NCBI RefSeq assembly: GCF_000002995.4
Contig: NW_025062479.1
Location: 7,307,721-7,371,720 of the forward strand
Length of the DNA stretch: 64,000 bases
Reading direction: 5' to 3'
Source: Brugia malayi
Lineage: Eukaryota > Nematoda > Chromadorea > Rhabditida > Onchocercidae
Position numbers and translations under genes: made by a program. The notes under the pieces were generated by a model, which saw only the letters and a list, made by a program, of their open reading frames with translations, was not told the origin of the DNA and ran no database searches. Each line of letters begins with the position of its first letter. The stretch's first letter is position 1. Shown in pieces: positions 29,501 to 41,303 of the stretch.

Positions 29501-32170
29501 TGAGAAAAATATTCCTCAATTAAACTGATAAAAATCAATCAGATGAGGTTCTTAGGTTCTGGAGAAATGAAATGGAGTAAAATCGTTCTACCGGCTGAAA
29601 ATGAAAAGTTTATTTGTATATATTTTTTCGTGCTTTGACGAAGATTAGAAGCAGAATGTAAGCATTTTGCAATTTTCACATTCTGTTGAACCGCTTGTTC
29701 ATATTACAGAAAGAACGAGAAGTAAAAAGTTTGGAAAATAATGTAAAACTTAAATATATATATAAACAATACAAAATGGGAAGCAAGTAGATGTGTTTTC
29801 AAATAACAAACACTGTTAAATAAAGAATGATCTAAGAAGTCGCATTAAAGACATGTGTTTGGGATTGCTATTGCAGAAAATATCTTTGGTTTTTTCATCT
29901 GGAACATCTTTCATTTATGTGGAGAAAATTAAGAATTTTAACATAGTCATCTTAGAAATAAATGAAAATGTGTGAATTTTCACAAATCTCATTAATCAAG
30001 AGCTCAAATAAGAATTTCATTGTTATGATCTATTAAAACACGTTTAAAATTTATGGTAAACCATCCGCAAAATAATAGATTATTTATATCAAGTAGATGC
30101 GATATACTTCACACAGCTCGTTGTGAGAGTAATCGTATGAAGGGTCCTGTTAGTTTGCAGATTTTATGAATTACTTCCTAGTTATTTTAGGAACACCATT
30201 AGCTATTTAAGGACGTGTGCCAGATTAGTCATTATTTTGCTTCGTAAAATTCAGTCATGATTTCATTATTCAGTAACTTATTTTTATATTCATCACTAAT
30301 GGGAGGAATTTGCTTTATTTGGTATAAAACATGAATTTCAGTTTAGTTAAGTATAATTTCAGCAAAAAATTTCAGACCCATTTTTTTCACAATAGAGGGA
30401 TGGTGATAGGTTTTATGACTATGAAAAGTACAGAAATCCAGAAGAGGTCAAGTTTCCAATTAATTTCTGCTATCAAAGAACAAAATATCAGGACTTTGCC
30501 GCAAGAGTATTTTCATTTTTCCGTTTCAATAACTTTACATTGAGGAAAGTAAAAGCATTTAAAAGAGAAATTTCCTTTAAATACCTTGAGATGCTTGAAA
30601 AGTGAAACTGTCAGAGTACGAAGTTTCCTAGAGAATTTCAAATGTCGAGCTCTAATAATTCTACCAATAACTGATAGGGAGACTATTTTATCTGCAATAC
30701 TGACCAGGAAATAAGGTGGTCTCACTTTTGTTTTACTTTTAATTATAGTTCATAGGCTAAAAAGTAAAGCAACGTCAAAGAACAGAAAATTCAGATTGAT
30801 CCGCATCAGAATGCACTGCATATAAGATATTAGTCATTTTTTTTTTCTTTTTTTTATACAGCTGTTGACTGCGATTAAATGAGAACTGGGAGATTGATAA
30901 TTCAGATCTAAAGCAAGCTATTCATCTATTTCCTTCACTTTTCTGTTATGAAATCATAATCGCTATTAATGCCAATACAACAATGTCTTAATTTATCACT
31001 AAAACTAAGCAACAACTATTTCGGAAAAAATTTTTAACAGTGAAATACATCTGACTTATTTTTTACAAGAATTTTTGCAGTTGCAGTTTATGGAATCTAT
31101 GGAATGTTAATAATTTTTCAACCAAACAAACTTAACAAAAGATTGCGTCTCTAAAGCAGCCTGTTCAATAATTATCATACCTGAAAGAAGTTTTGTATTT
31201 TCTAATTATGATCCAGTTTAGACACCAAAATTCAAAGGCAAAGAATAGCTGCAGGCTGATGAGCTGTTCCAGGTAACTTTACTCAAAGAAATGTTAGTGT
31301 AACACGAAGTTCATAATGAATATCTCCACTCACTCTCCCTTCTTCTGCCACTTCTTTCCCATGAACTTATGAGTTCCCGAATCACGAATCAACGAACTCG
31401 ACAGTGGCATCTTTACAACAAAAAATTCAAAAAATCCGACATTTTCATGTTTGGAACCAGTACATTATAGTTTGAGAATAATGAATGAGAACAAGCAAGT
31501 GGTGTAAGACGAATACGAAACAGGAAAATAAAGGAGAACGAGATTATAGAATGCAGAGTTAATTGATTGATGCACCCTACAAACAAACATCGGAAATTAA
31601 GTTTTGTTGGATGATGTACTAGTTAAGTTAGGAATAGGACTCAAAACTTTTTTTTTCAAAATGCAAAATACTTGACTGCTTTTACATGCCTGGTTAATAA
31701 TAACCTTCGTGACAGCTATTTCCAAGCTGCGTTATATCCGTCCCGTAGTCGGATGCTGCTCTGTGCTACTTCACAAGTTATTCACACTTGAAAACTCAAA
31801 GCATCTGCTGTACAGTCTGACTTTTGTTAGTAAACCTAGCCATAATAACACACATCTATACTAAACATTTTTGGAAGCTTGTTGATTGAACGTGTAAATC
31901 GATCCGCCACGACCTCTGCTCAACAAAGGCGTTCGTTCTTCAGGTATTTAAGCGGCCCTCAGTTATTTTATCCATCTGTTTGATGCTATAGAGCGGCCAT
32001 GATATAGAAATGTGACTTTCTCGTAGATGAGAAAGTCTATATAACAGTGAGGAAGGAGGGATAGATAGATTGAAGAACAAGAGAAGGGGAGGACTTTCGA
32101 ACAACAAATTTACCTGGATTTGAAAAGTTGACAAACCGCCATCACCAGTAGTCTCACATGCCTGCAACAT
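23592..32170 (-). CDS. CCM2: CCM2 (malcavernin)-like PTB adaptor protein
   Basis: Ten-exon model: 32114-32170, 26233-26295, 25992-26075, 25581-25685, 25323-25472, 24964-25030, 24724-24775, 24443-24566, 23841-23982 and tentatively 23592-23623, giving 291 residues with consistent phases. CCM2 is the scaffold of the cerebral cavernous malformation complex, binding KRIT1 through its PTB domain and MEKK3 through its C-terminal harmonin-homology domain. The PTB part reads YAGLIRDIRGDIDPSGRTDLL, a helix LDRAK, a strand ending LLLYVPIHLIASVGFVRE and a helix AEAICNILGQFFSQVYKE. Each has a direct counterpart in human CCM2 (YLGQL, PSSRTEIL, VPIHDIAAVSYVRD, LLGQVFQVVY). A Ser/Thr-rich linker with TPTTSSIS follows. 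The harmonin-like helices contain IIEDYMTV, LTTKELSQYAAL, RFRNG and ELYGPERL. The first exon and the 10-residue last exon are the least certain parts. Human CCM2 is 444 residues; most of the missing length is after the harmonin domain and at the N-terminus. Confidence 0.82.
24884..24917. repeat. 17-bp exact tandem duplication in a CCM2 intron
   Basis: CTAAAGATTTTATCAAA occurs twice head to tail (24884-24900 and 24901-24917). It lies in the intron just after the exon ending at 24964 and looks like simple slippage duplication. Confidence 0.8.
26296..32113. other. Large first intron of the CCM2-like gene (5.8 kb)
   Basis: There is no recognised gene inside. Open frames here (for example 27036-27362 and 27208-27456) are AT-rich, overlap each other on opposite strands and lack protein character. 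If the 57-base first exon is wrong, part of this stretch is promoter rather than intron. Confidence 0.45.
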
Positions 32171-32173
32171 TTC

Positions 32174-32182
32174 CTGTGATAA
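32174..32182 (-). promoter_or_regulatory. Possible trans-splice acceptor of the CCM2-like gene
   Basis: TTATCACAG ends three bases before the proposed ATG at 32170. It is consistent with SL addition, or with an upstream exon continuing the frame. Confidence 0.35.
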
Positions 32183-32548
32183 CGTGTCCAAATATCAGCA
32201 GTTAATTACACTAATAGCGAACAACCACTATAAAAATTTAACTGCACCGCCCTGCACATTTTACGACGAGCTTATGTCGACTATATATATGCATACACAC
32301 TGCATGCAAGTCTCACGCGTATGTACATTTATCGCTGCGCAGTATATGTTGCGTTTATCAAGGTCGATGAGAACCACGAAAGGTTTTTTGCTAGCGATGT
32401 CAAATGAATAACCGTGCCTTTGTGTTTCATTACTCTGACTGGCAATCTTTCCTGACTATTCGTAACTTCAATTTAGAAATTTAAAAAGCAGGATAAGAAA
32501 CTAACCATAGTTCCGTTGTTTATAAGATGAAGGTAATATGAATTGACA

Positions 32549-32589
32549 AAAAAAGTGATTTGAAGAAGATAACTTCAAATCACTTTTTT
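32549..32589. repeat. Perfect 17-bp inverted repeat (hairpin, 7-base loop)
   Basis: Arms 32549-32565 (AAAAAAGTGATTTGAAG) and 32573-32589 are exact reverse complements around the loop AAGATAA. It lies between the CCM2-like gene and the elongase, which are divergently transcribed. No flanking target-site duplication was obvious. Confidence 0.75.
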
Positions 32590-33865
32590 CCACCATTCAT
32601 GCATTATGTGTAGTTTTTCCTTTCTTTTGTAAAGGAAATTTCCGTGAAGTTTCCGTGATAGTGACGGTTTTTGACACAACAGTGAAACTAAAATATTTTG
32701 TATTCTTGAAACTATAGAAGCTTAAAACTGGTTCAATCCGCGAATGACCCCTGCTGACGATATTTGTAATAAACTAATAAGAAAGCATTCAGAAATTCAG
32801 TGACGAAATTAGATCATTTAAGTTGACTTTTTATAAAGATAAATAAAAATACATAGTGTAGGTATATAGATGCCACGTAAATAAATCGAATATAGATATG
32901 CGCTTTTGGGAAAAATAATTGAACCCTGCCCACTTCCTCATTTCGATTGCTTCAATTCAGTGTTTGTAGTGATTTATTTTACCTCATTTTCTAGTTTATA
33001 TTATTTCTAATTTAGTTTAGTATCTATTCTTCAATTTTACTTTAATTTGAAAGAATATACATCAAAGCGATGACAAAAATACAGTAAAATGACAACAGGT
33101 GATATCAGTTTTTAATATGTCCTGAATTTTACTTCTAATTTCGAAATACTGACAAAAAAAAAAAAAGAAAAAAAGATGGATTCATCTTCATTTACAAATA
33201 AATTGCAAGTCAGTGTGAAAATAATTTGAGCAAGACGAGTCAGATAAGGTGCTGAATTATGGCTAACCTTTAGCCTTCACAAATTTCCTGTCACAGTTCA
33301 TCATCAGTTGCTGCTTTCGCCAATAGCTCAACGATCATGATTGCGTTATTGATCCGCCCCCTGTACTAACCTGACTGATAACAAATAGTGGTAGTATTTC
33401 AGTCTTCAAAATTTATCATTATTCCCATTGCTCTTCTCTGCTGCGTAGTATTGCACCTCGATTACATCCTTGCTTTGTTATACTCTTTAACGAACCGTAG
33501 AAGCAGAATGACGGTTCCCTTCACCCTTCCTCACCCCATTAGTTACAAACAGTTGCAGACAGATGTCACACCATTACTTTCATTGCTGAGTCTACATTCT
33601 GCACCAACCAGACACTAAGAACCCTCCCTCCCGAAGCAGTACCGCATGCATCCCTATTGCACAGATTGCGCAATCCTCACCTCTTACAAAATGTATTGAA
33701 GCGGTAAATCTTGGCACCCATCCAAAATCCGAAAATATTTCAGCTCGGAGTGGTCGGCTGGTTTGTTGTGATTGGATGGTTGTTGGGAAAGGTTTGCGTT
33801 TTCATTCCTTTGAGGAATATTTTACTGTTTGGCTTTCCACGTGGTGGTTTCAGGCTCTTGCTAGT

Positions 33866-33872
33866 GTCTCAG
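33866..33872 (+). promoter_or_regulatory. Probable trans-splice acceptor abutting the elongase ATG
   Basis: GTCTCAG ends exactly at the ATG at 33873. A second acceptor-like GTTTCAG lies about 20 bases further upstream. Either could receive a spliced leader. Confidence 0.45.
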
Positions 33873-35269
33873 ATGGTAACACAGGAGCAGGTTCTTGCTG
33901 CACCAAAGATAAATGTGCGACGTTTTGTTGAAATTATCACTTCACCCGTATTTCCGGAGCAGGAATCTAAGGAATGGGTTCTTCAACATCAGAATTTCGC
34001 CATTCAAGTAATTTCCAGTTTTCTGTCATGGAAAGAACATTTTTGAAGTTACTATCTATGCATTCCGTTACTGGGGCTTTCCGAATGAGTTTGTTAGTAT
34101 TTATCTTTACAATTCATATAATAAACAGCTAGTCAGGGATTTTATTGATGGTGACAACATTTTATCATATTTCGTTAAAATAAGGTATGTTTTAGGCGTG
34201 CTTTGCATACTTTCTTGTTATCTTTGGAATAAAATATGTTGTTATGCGAAATCGGGCACCGTTTAATTTGACATTACCGCTGAATATTTGGAATGCACTT
34301 CTTGCACTGTTCAGCATTATGGGGACTGTTATGCTTTTTCCAGAATTTATTGGTACTATTCAAAATAATGGCTTCCAAGGTTTTTTTATCATTTTTATGA
34401 CTTCAGACATGGTTGGAAGTTCAGCTTTTAAATGTTTCTAATATAAATTACAACGTAGTTTTGCGAAACTGCAGAGAAGTGAAGTTATCCAGTGCATGTG
34501 ATTTGATATAAACTGCTATAATGTGATTTTTTTTTCCAATATTGCAGCTTCGTACTGTAAAGTTTACGGTTTCACCAAGGGATCGAACGGTTTCTGGGGT
34601 TGGCTGTTCATTGTATCAAAGCTGTTCGAATTGGCTGATACCGTATTTCTGGTTTTGCGAAAAAAACCACTCATGTTTCTTCACTGGTACCACCACATTC
34701 TTACACTTATTTATGCTTTCTACTCGTATCCACATACTCCTGGATTTAACCGTTGGGGCATTTTCATGAATTTCTTCGTACATGCGTTTATGTACAGGTA
34801 TGTTGTATTCTTGTAGTTAACGATCTTTATTTTTATGCATTCTATGTAGCTGATTTATTTTCCCCTATTTCTAGTTATTATTTCCTGTGTTCCATGAAAA
34901 TGCGGATTCCACGCCGTGTCGCAATGTTTATAACATCGCTTCAAATCCTTCAATTTGTGCTCAGTGTTTTGATACTTGCACACCTTGGAATACTAATTTA
35001 TGTCAGGAAGGTTTGTTACTTTTGGTTCATTGTAATTTTCAAATTGAAATCATCTTTTTGATGCAAGTTTATATCACTTGTTTGTTGTACACTTTTCCAA
35101 ATTTAAAGTAAGAGTTTTTTAGGTGGACTGTGATTTCGATGACAGCATTTTCAAGTTAGCACTCTTCATGGATATTACTTATTTGATTCTTTTCGTCAAT
35201 TTTTTCTGCAAAGCTTATGTATTCGGCGGTGGTAAATCGAAATACAAAATTGACAAAAAGAAACAGTAA
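33873..35269 (+). CDS. Fatty-acid elongase, ELO/ELOVL family
   Basis: Five-exon model: 33873-34007, 34196-34379, 34548-34797, 34875-35010 and 35123-35269, giving 283 residues. ELO proteins are ER membrane 3-ketoacyl-CoA synthases that condense malonyl-CoA with an acyl-CoA as the first step of chain elongation. The family signatures are in order: GFWGWLFIVSKLFELADTVF (121-140), then LRKKPLMFLHWYHH with the catalytic histidine box HWYHH at 152-156, then NFFVHAFMYSYYFL and QILQF. About seven hydrophobic segments are visible. The C-terminus is lysine-rich (KIDKKKQ), close to an ER-retrieval dilysine signal. The pattern around the histidine box and the FNRWG segment is closest to the nematode ELO-3/5/6 group (saturated or branched-chain substrates, ELOVL6-like), but substrate specificity is inference. 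Two AATAAA signals follow at 35305 and 35318. Confidence 0.94.
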
Positions 35270-35304
35270 ATGGTTTTTTTAGTGTTGCTTGCAACTGAAT
35301 TACT

Positions 35305-35310
35305 AATAAA
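35305..35310 (+). terminator. Poly(A) signal of the elongase gene
   Basis: AATAAA lies 36 bases after the stop; a second AATAAA follows at 35318-35323. Confidence 0.6.
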
Positions 35311-35323
35311 TTCTTTAATAAAA

Positions 35324-37523
35324 AAACAGTTAACGTTTTTTTTTTTTCACTTTGCAATTGCAAACCCAAACATTTTTCTCAACACTTTAAATATACAGTT
35401 AGTAAGTTATTAGGAAAACTATTCCCATTATATTAAATATTGATTGTGCGTATATTGCTGGTGTATTGTAATATTGCTTTATGATTGTTTTTTGTGATTG
35501 TTTGTTAATTTCTCTTCCTTCGTTCATATTGTACTTCTGCATCCTACAGGTTATGATACAAAGACAGGGTATATGATATACTTTTATTCTTTTCTTTATT
35601 GTTTTGAAATAATATAACCAAAGGTCGTCTGGAACATAGTCATAAACTGGCTTCGAAGATTACTTCTTTGTAATCATTTTCTAGTATATTCTTTTTGAGA
35701 TTCGATGTGGCCTGTAGTCAGTCTTGGGAAAGACGGCCAGTGTGTTATCATGATCGATATTAGGACCATATACCTCTCCATAGCATTAAAAGCTTTTTGA
35801 TTTTGAATATTGGAACATCATTTTCTTAAGTGGTAGTTATGCAGTGCTGTTATTGGTAATAAATCATTTACGTGTTATGCGGTACAATCAAGTTTGCTAG
35901 AATTTGACAGGCTACTTCGAAGTTCACGAATTTCAATTTATTTATTGTTAAAACGGGATTACAGTGTGGCGATATGTATGGAGAGCGGAAATCCTGAAGT
36001 CGTTTGATATAATCAGTGATATATAATTAGTAGGTTAGTGACTGGACATTTTTATGGCTTCATTGTAATTTGGTGGCGCTATGTCCGTGTTTCTGCTTAT
36101 GGTTGCTGTTGTAGTACAAATTACTCGCTGTTTCGTTTTCATATCATTTGTCTGTAAGTAGTTGAAGAATTTCAGCAGTAAAATAAGAATTGTAATCACT
36201 AGCATAAAGGATGAAAACTTTTCAAGGTAGAAAGTCCATCACATTATTTGGAGCTTTGTCCGCAAATCACGTAGTATGTGTTTGTACGTTCAGAAATATA
36301 GAAATTTACTGACTTTTTCGAGGTTCTTCAACGTATGAGAAGACACATTGTTAAGGGGTTTAAAATTATTGATATAGAGAGAGGATGTCGTGAAGCAAAG
36401 TGAGCCGATAGCATTAATAAGGTGAATTTGGATAATGAAATACTATTGTCGATATATCCTTTCCTTGTTTTGGTACTGATGGACAGATTCGGCCATGTCT
36501 GCATGGCACAGTTAGTAAGTAACTTTGGGTTGCAGTTGTTATATATTTTTGCGGACGTTCTGTAATATAAAATCCATGGTAATTAATTTAAAAAATATCT
36601 TGGGGACCTGGAAGAAGGTAATAATTCTATTTTTAAAACCTTTTGTTGCAGCAAGAAATAGTTGATGATTGCTATACAAGGAAGCTTTTTTCGTAAATGA
36701 AATAACTGAAAATTTCCTGATTATGGAGCTCGGAATGCAATTGGGAAACACATTTCAGAAGAAATCTGTGCATGAATGGAATTCCTTGTCTTTTTCACGA
36801 CTGCTACAAAATCTGAAATGCAGTTAAAGAATTTTGGCCCTTTGAGTGTAAAGGAATAAATTCTGCCATATGGTATCTATTAAACCAGCTGCAGTATTTC
36901 TAATAAATGTTATGCGTGAATGATGGATTGTGAAAGAAGCTTGATTTTTACTTCTAAGTGGAATAAAAAAGCATCTAATCCTGCAATGCGGATGGGCAAC
37001 AACTTCATTATAGGACAGCAATGACACGACACTATTACAGTACATTGGAGGCCATGATGACCCATTTCTACCGTAGCACTCGAGATCGTAGTGCACTATA
37101 GTTAGACACAGAAGTGACATAACCAAATTTAACCATAGCAGCGATTCTTCCTGGAAAATTGACGCTGAATAGAAATTTAGTTGATCGTTAATTTTTTTTT
37201 ATAAATTTAATCAATTGTTAATTTGTAAAATACTTAATATATGTACGAAATTTCCGGACGAATCCAGGGTAATGATTCAGCACCTCTCTCTTAATCCTTG
37301 TAAGTTGCCGTCTTTTATAGACGGGTAAGGATGACACTAACTCATTCTTGCTAACGCATTTATTGCCCTATAAACATGCAGGACGTCCCAAAATTTTCAA
37401 GCCACAATAGCCGAAACACCCAAATTCCTTCAGCAAACGGATCAAACATAAAGCGCTATGGTCGATTTTTGATCACTGTATTATTGCATCCACTGCAGTT
37501 ATTCCATCAAATATCGGAAACAT
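35324..37523. other. Intergenic stretch downstream of the elongase
   Basis: No supported gene. A 100-codon minus-strand frame (36824-37126) lies in slightly more GC-rich sequence but has no recognisable protein pattern. Confidence 0.4.
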
Positions 37524-37633
37524 GTCTACAACACCTGGGATTCCCAGACCGTCTCCGATCCAAGTATTAACCAGGCCCAACGTTGCTTAACTTCACAGAT
37601 CGGACGACATTTCAACATGGTATGGTTGTAGAC
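37524..37633 (-). pseudogene. 5S rRNA-like sequence, probably a pseudogene
   Basis: Read on the minus strand this 110-base stretch begins GTCTACAACCATACCATGTTG and ends GGTGTTGTAGAC, so the terminal stem pairs. It contains the conserved 5S segments CGTCCGATCTG, AAGTTAAGCAACGTTGGGCC and ACTTGGATCGGAGACGG. The latter two cover the internal Pol III control regions. Compared with a usual 119-120-base nematode 5S gene it is about ten bases short, missing most of the segment between TTGAA and CGTCCGATC. There is no T-run just downstream. I therefore call it a decayed or variant copy outside a tandem cluster. Confidence 0.85.
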
Positions 37634-38127
37634 CATCATTACAAATATGTTCAAGCATACATCACATTCAACCGATTGGTTGTAGCATACATTTCGAGGA
37701 CGATTAAAACTTTTACTTCAAGCAACAATTGCGTCCAAATTGTTATTCAAGAATATTCAAATTGCTAAATTTACATCATTATTTTCAACAATCATCGAAC
37801 AAAATACATAATTGAAAGATTTGCAAATAAAAAAAAATTTCGATCTTCATGCATTCAAAATAATATATAGAAAATTCATAAATAAGCAACACAACAATAC
37901 CCCAACGAGCCACACAACTGGCGACCACTTGAAAATTTCATCAGCTGTTACCTATAAAATCTTTTTCTAGTATAGGTCACATAAAGTGATTGAGATTTCT
38001 GCAGTTTCATTTGTACAAAATGTAAAGTCTTGGGAAATTTAAACGTTTCAGACAGGTAGAGATAACTTCACACTTTCGATTGTTTGTGGTAAAAAATATT
38101 TTAAAATTAAGGCAACAATGCAGCTAT

Positions 38128-38254
38128 GTTGAGAACTGGAAAGTAGTGAAATTCTGGAACTAACCCCACTTTCATAAAAATGAATAAAACAGCAAAAGTG
38201 AAAAATACGCCAGCCAGTATAATCAACTTCTTGATATCTTCATAACTCTTTGGC
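38128..38254 (-). CDS. Short coding-looking membrane segment (possible last exon)
   Basis: Minus-strand frame from an ATG at about 38254 (acceptor CCAAG six bases earlier) to a TAA near 38104. It encodes about 50 residues: MPKSYEDIKKL, then a hydrophobic stretch LAGVFFTFAVLFIFM, then FHYFPVLNIAALLP. Codon choice looks coding and one transmembrane helix is clear. It may be a tiny gene or the last exon of a gene containing the segments at 39335-39499 and 43076-43315. The family is not recognised. Confidence 0.3.
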
Positions 38255-39334
38255 ATAATCTTGGAAAAAGGAAGTATTCAGTTGTTGGATACTATTGAAT
38301 AAGGCTTTCAGTTTAAACCTATTTATTAAAATTAAATAAGTACAGTTAAGTCTAGAAGGAGACAAGCCTCTGATTATATTAAACTAACATAGAACTGAAG
38401 GAAGATGTTCAGAAATGCAATTTCGTGAATATTGCTGGCACAATTGCCTGTAAAGAAATGCAAATTCTCATTCGTAACAGTGATTGTTTTCATATAAGGT
38501 TATATATATTTCCATCCTACATAACGGTCTACCTCACTATAACTTAATTTGAGATAAGGGAGCTGTTCACCATTCCACCGATTTACATTTTCCTAGTTAG
38601 TACTGTTATAATTCCTATTCCCGTTATCACTACATGAAACGGATTTGTCTTTCGTTCTCCTCTTCCGTTACATTTCCTATTTCCCTGCTTTAGTCTCTCC
38701 AATCCTCTTCTTTTACGTGATTCACAACAACGACAAGTGGACAGCGAACACTTAGGCAATTCTTACACTGGAACTGTCTCATTTCCAACTTCAGCAGGAA
38801 TTTTTATGAGTTATTAACAGATGAGTGTGAGCTTCTTATGAGGAAACTCAATTACGTCACTATAAATACAAAATATTTGTCAATACAGTTGTTATTTGAA
38901 GCATCTTCAGCTCTCTAAATTAGTTGTTCCGTGTCATTTATATCTGTCCCCCTTATTCATATATATAAAACAGAAGTTATAATTTGAAAGCTGAAATAAG
39001 AACAAAAAAAACATGCACTGCAAAAATTTCTAAGAATTATAATAAGTGAATGTAAGTGAAGAAATTAAAGCTGGATGGTTTCTGACATTTTTAAAGTGAA
39101 CAAAAATTTTATTTAGTTTTTTGTTTTTATTTTTATTTGCTTTACTTTTTTAAATTTCCTAAAAATTCTATTTTATTCAGTTTTTAAATTTTATTTAATT
39201 TACTTATAATACAAAAAGAATGTTAGAAAGCACTTTTTTTATAGAATTATAATAGATGATCATGGCGGAAGTTACTTTTCAAAATTAGTATAAGAAGAGT
39301 AGCTAAAAGGCGGGAAGACAATAATACCTTTGTC

Positions 39335-39499
39335 CTTCCAAACCGTAATTACTTGAAAATTCATGGCTATCAACATTATCATGCATAACAGCGTTAGAAT
39401 ATTTGGTACAAAAACTTCCAAAACTATGATTTCACCAATAGTCGAGATCATTTGTTTCGCACCTAGCTCATTTGATTCATCATTTTGCAAATTACGGTA
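39335..39499 (-). CDS. Possible internal exon of an unidentified membrane protein
   Basis: Between an acceptor-like GAATAG and a donor after TGGAAGGACAAAG (GTATTA), this frame encodes about 55 residues. It is a polar start (NLQNDESNELGAKQM) followed by one long hydrophobic helix, VFVPNILTLLCMIMLIAM. Its start phase (0) matches the end of the segment at 43076-43315. Its end phase (1) does not match 38254 directly, so at least one exon would be missing. Tentative. Confidence 0.3.
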
Positions 39500-41268
39500 C
39501 TATTCCCCAAATCCCAAAATTTCATTTGTAAAACTGCTTTACTGAACCTGTCACTTTTTGCTGTTCCAACCAGTTTCTGAAGTCAGAATTAAAACTCTAC
39601 CACATCTAACACAAATAGTGAAAACGAACTCATTAGATGGTCAGCTGAGAGCTCATTTTAAGAATTACTTCAAAATCTAAGAAATCTTGTCGCGAATTGT
39701 CCTTAATAGGTTTCTCTAGTTAGCAGCATTCCACTTTTTTTTTTTTTTTTTTGCCTCATGATAACTTGCAAGTGATTGGGCAAAGTGCAGAAAACATAGG
39801 AACAGTTTTTGTTTTTCTTAAAGGTTGAATGATGCTTGTTTGTAAAGCATATATTTTAGCTTGTTGAGAAAGTTGGCCTTTTTGGTTTTCACTGCAATTC
39901 CCGCACTGTTGTAAAATTGTTTTTTCTAAAAATAGGAAGGATCTCTTATAAATATCAAAAAAATATAATTCCTTAGAAGCAAAATATATATTTCTATGTC
40001 AGTGTTTCTCACAAAATTAAGTAGAAAAAAAATTTATGTGCTTCAATACGGTAACTCATCCTGCATGTGTAACGCTTTCGGCTTTACATATACGTATGCG
40101 TGGTAGAATGATAAAATCATGCACGTTGACAGCTGCCTTAAAAAAATTTATGTGGAAATAAATCCAAGCATGGTTTTTGTCGTTATCGATAGTGAAAAAG
40201 AGTTTCGGTGGTAATTTGATAGTTTTAGTTTACCTATTTTTATTGTTAGTCACTTATCAATTGATTAGGATGGTATCCATGAAACAGCGTCCGTTCAAAT
40301 TTTCTCAAACTGATTGGTGAGAAGGATTGTTTTATTGCTTGTTGCGTCGCACTGCACATAATATTGTTTGCTACTAATTCACTGATGGACTGTTCTTATT
40401 TATTTCATTCAGTATTAAAATTCGACCTTTGATTTGAATTTTTTTTTTCTACTGCTTTTTTTTCCTATTGCTTAGAACAAACTTAACAACTGTCGAATCG
40501 AAATCCACTCTTTCACAGTCAGAATTTCCACATATTCGATGAAAAGCTGCACATTTAGTGCATTTATGATTCTTTAGCAGTGTTTGAAATACCTTGATCA
40601 TTACAATTCCACTTTGACACGAGATTTCACTATCTTTCTGCTTTACAAACTCTTAACAAAGAAAAATAACACACTGATGGATTTCAGCCTGCATTCAAAT
40701 ACATGAATATGACTGTCATTTGAGGGAAGTAACTGGGGCTATCAGCATTACATCAGCAGGATAAGAAGTTTTAAAAAAGTAGATTGAAATAGAAATTACA
40801 TCAAGAAAAATGGATAGAAAGTTGTTGTGTTTTGACGCATAGTATTTCACAAATATTGCTTTTTCATAAAAACATTAACGGTTTCTGGAAGTCGTAGTAT
40901 GACTTACTCGTTGTATAGAAATGCTCCATACTTTTTCGTTGACTTTTCCTCATTCTTCTCTTTCTCTCTCCACGTTCCATTTCTTTATTTGTTTATGTCA
41001 GTACTATTTACCATTAAGAAACACAGTCGATAATTTTTTTACAAGCACGAAAATATGTAGCGTATTCACTTTCTTCAGTTAATTTTAAAATCACTGAAAT
41101 AAGCGACTGTTAGTTGTCATAGCTTGTCACAATAACTAGGATTAGTCGTAACGAGCAATTTATTACTTGACTGCTCACTAACATGAGTGTGCCGAAATTT
41201 GCCAGTTAATCTTATAAGACTTGCCAATGATTTCCTGATCATGATTCACGTAGCATTGGACTTATTCC

Positions 41269-41303
<35 letters not shown>

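Larger units (their letters stand above)
32183..33872. other. Divergent promoter region, CCM2-like gene and elongase
   Basis: About 1.7 kb between two genes transcribed away from each other, so it should contain both promoters. It carries the 17-bp hairpin. The elongase frame is open for about 54 codons upstream of its ATG, without another ATG. Confidence 0.5.

Noticed and set aside
34061..34134. Extra elongase exon encoding ACT ATC TAT GCA TTC CGT
   Set aside because: Skipping it gives an exact-length alignment of the N-terminal helix (HQNFAIQ joined to ACFAYFLVIFGIK) with nematode elongases, and its phases do not fit.
36824..37126. 100-codon minus-strand ORF
   Set aside because: No protein likeness, no splice context, and length expected by chance over 64 kb in six frames.
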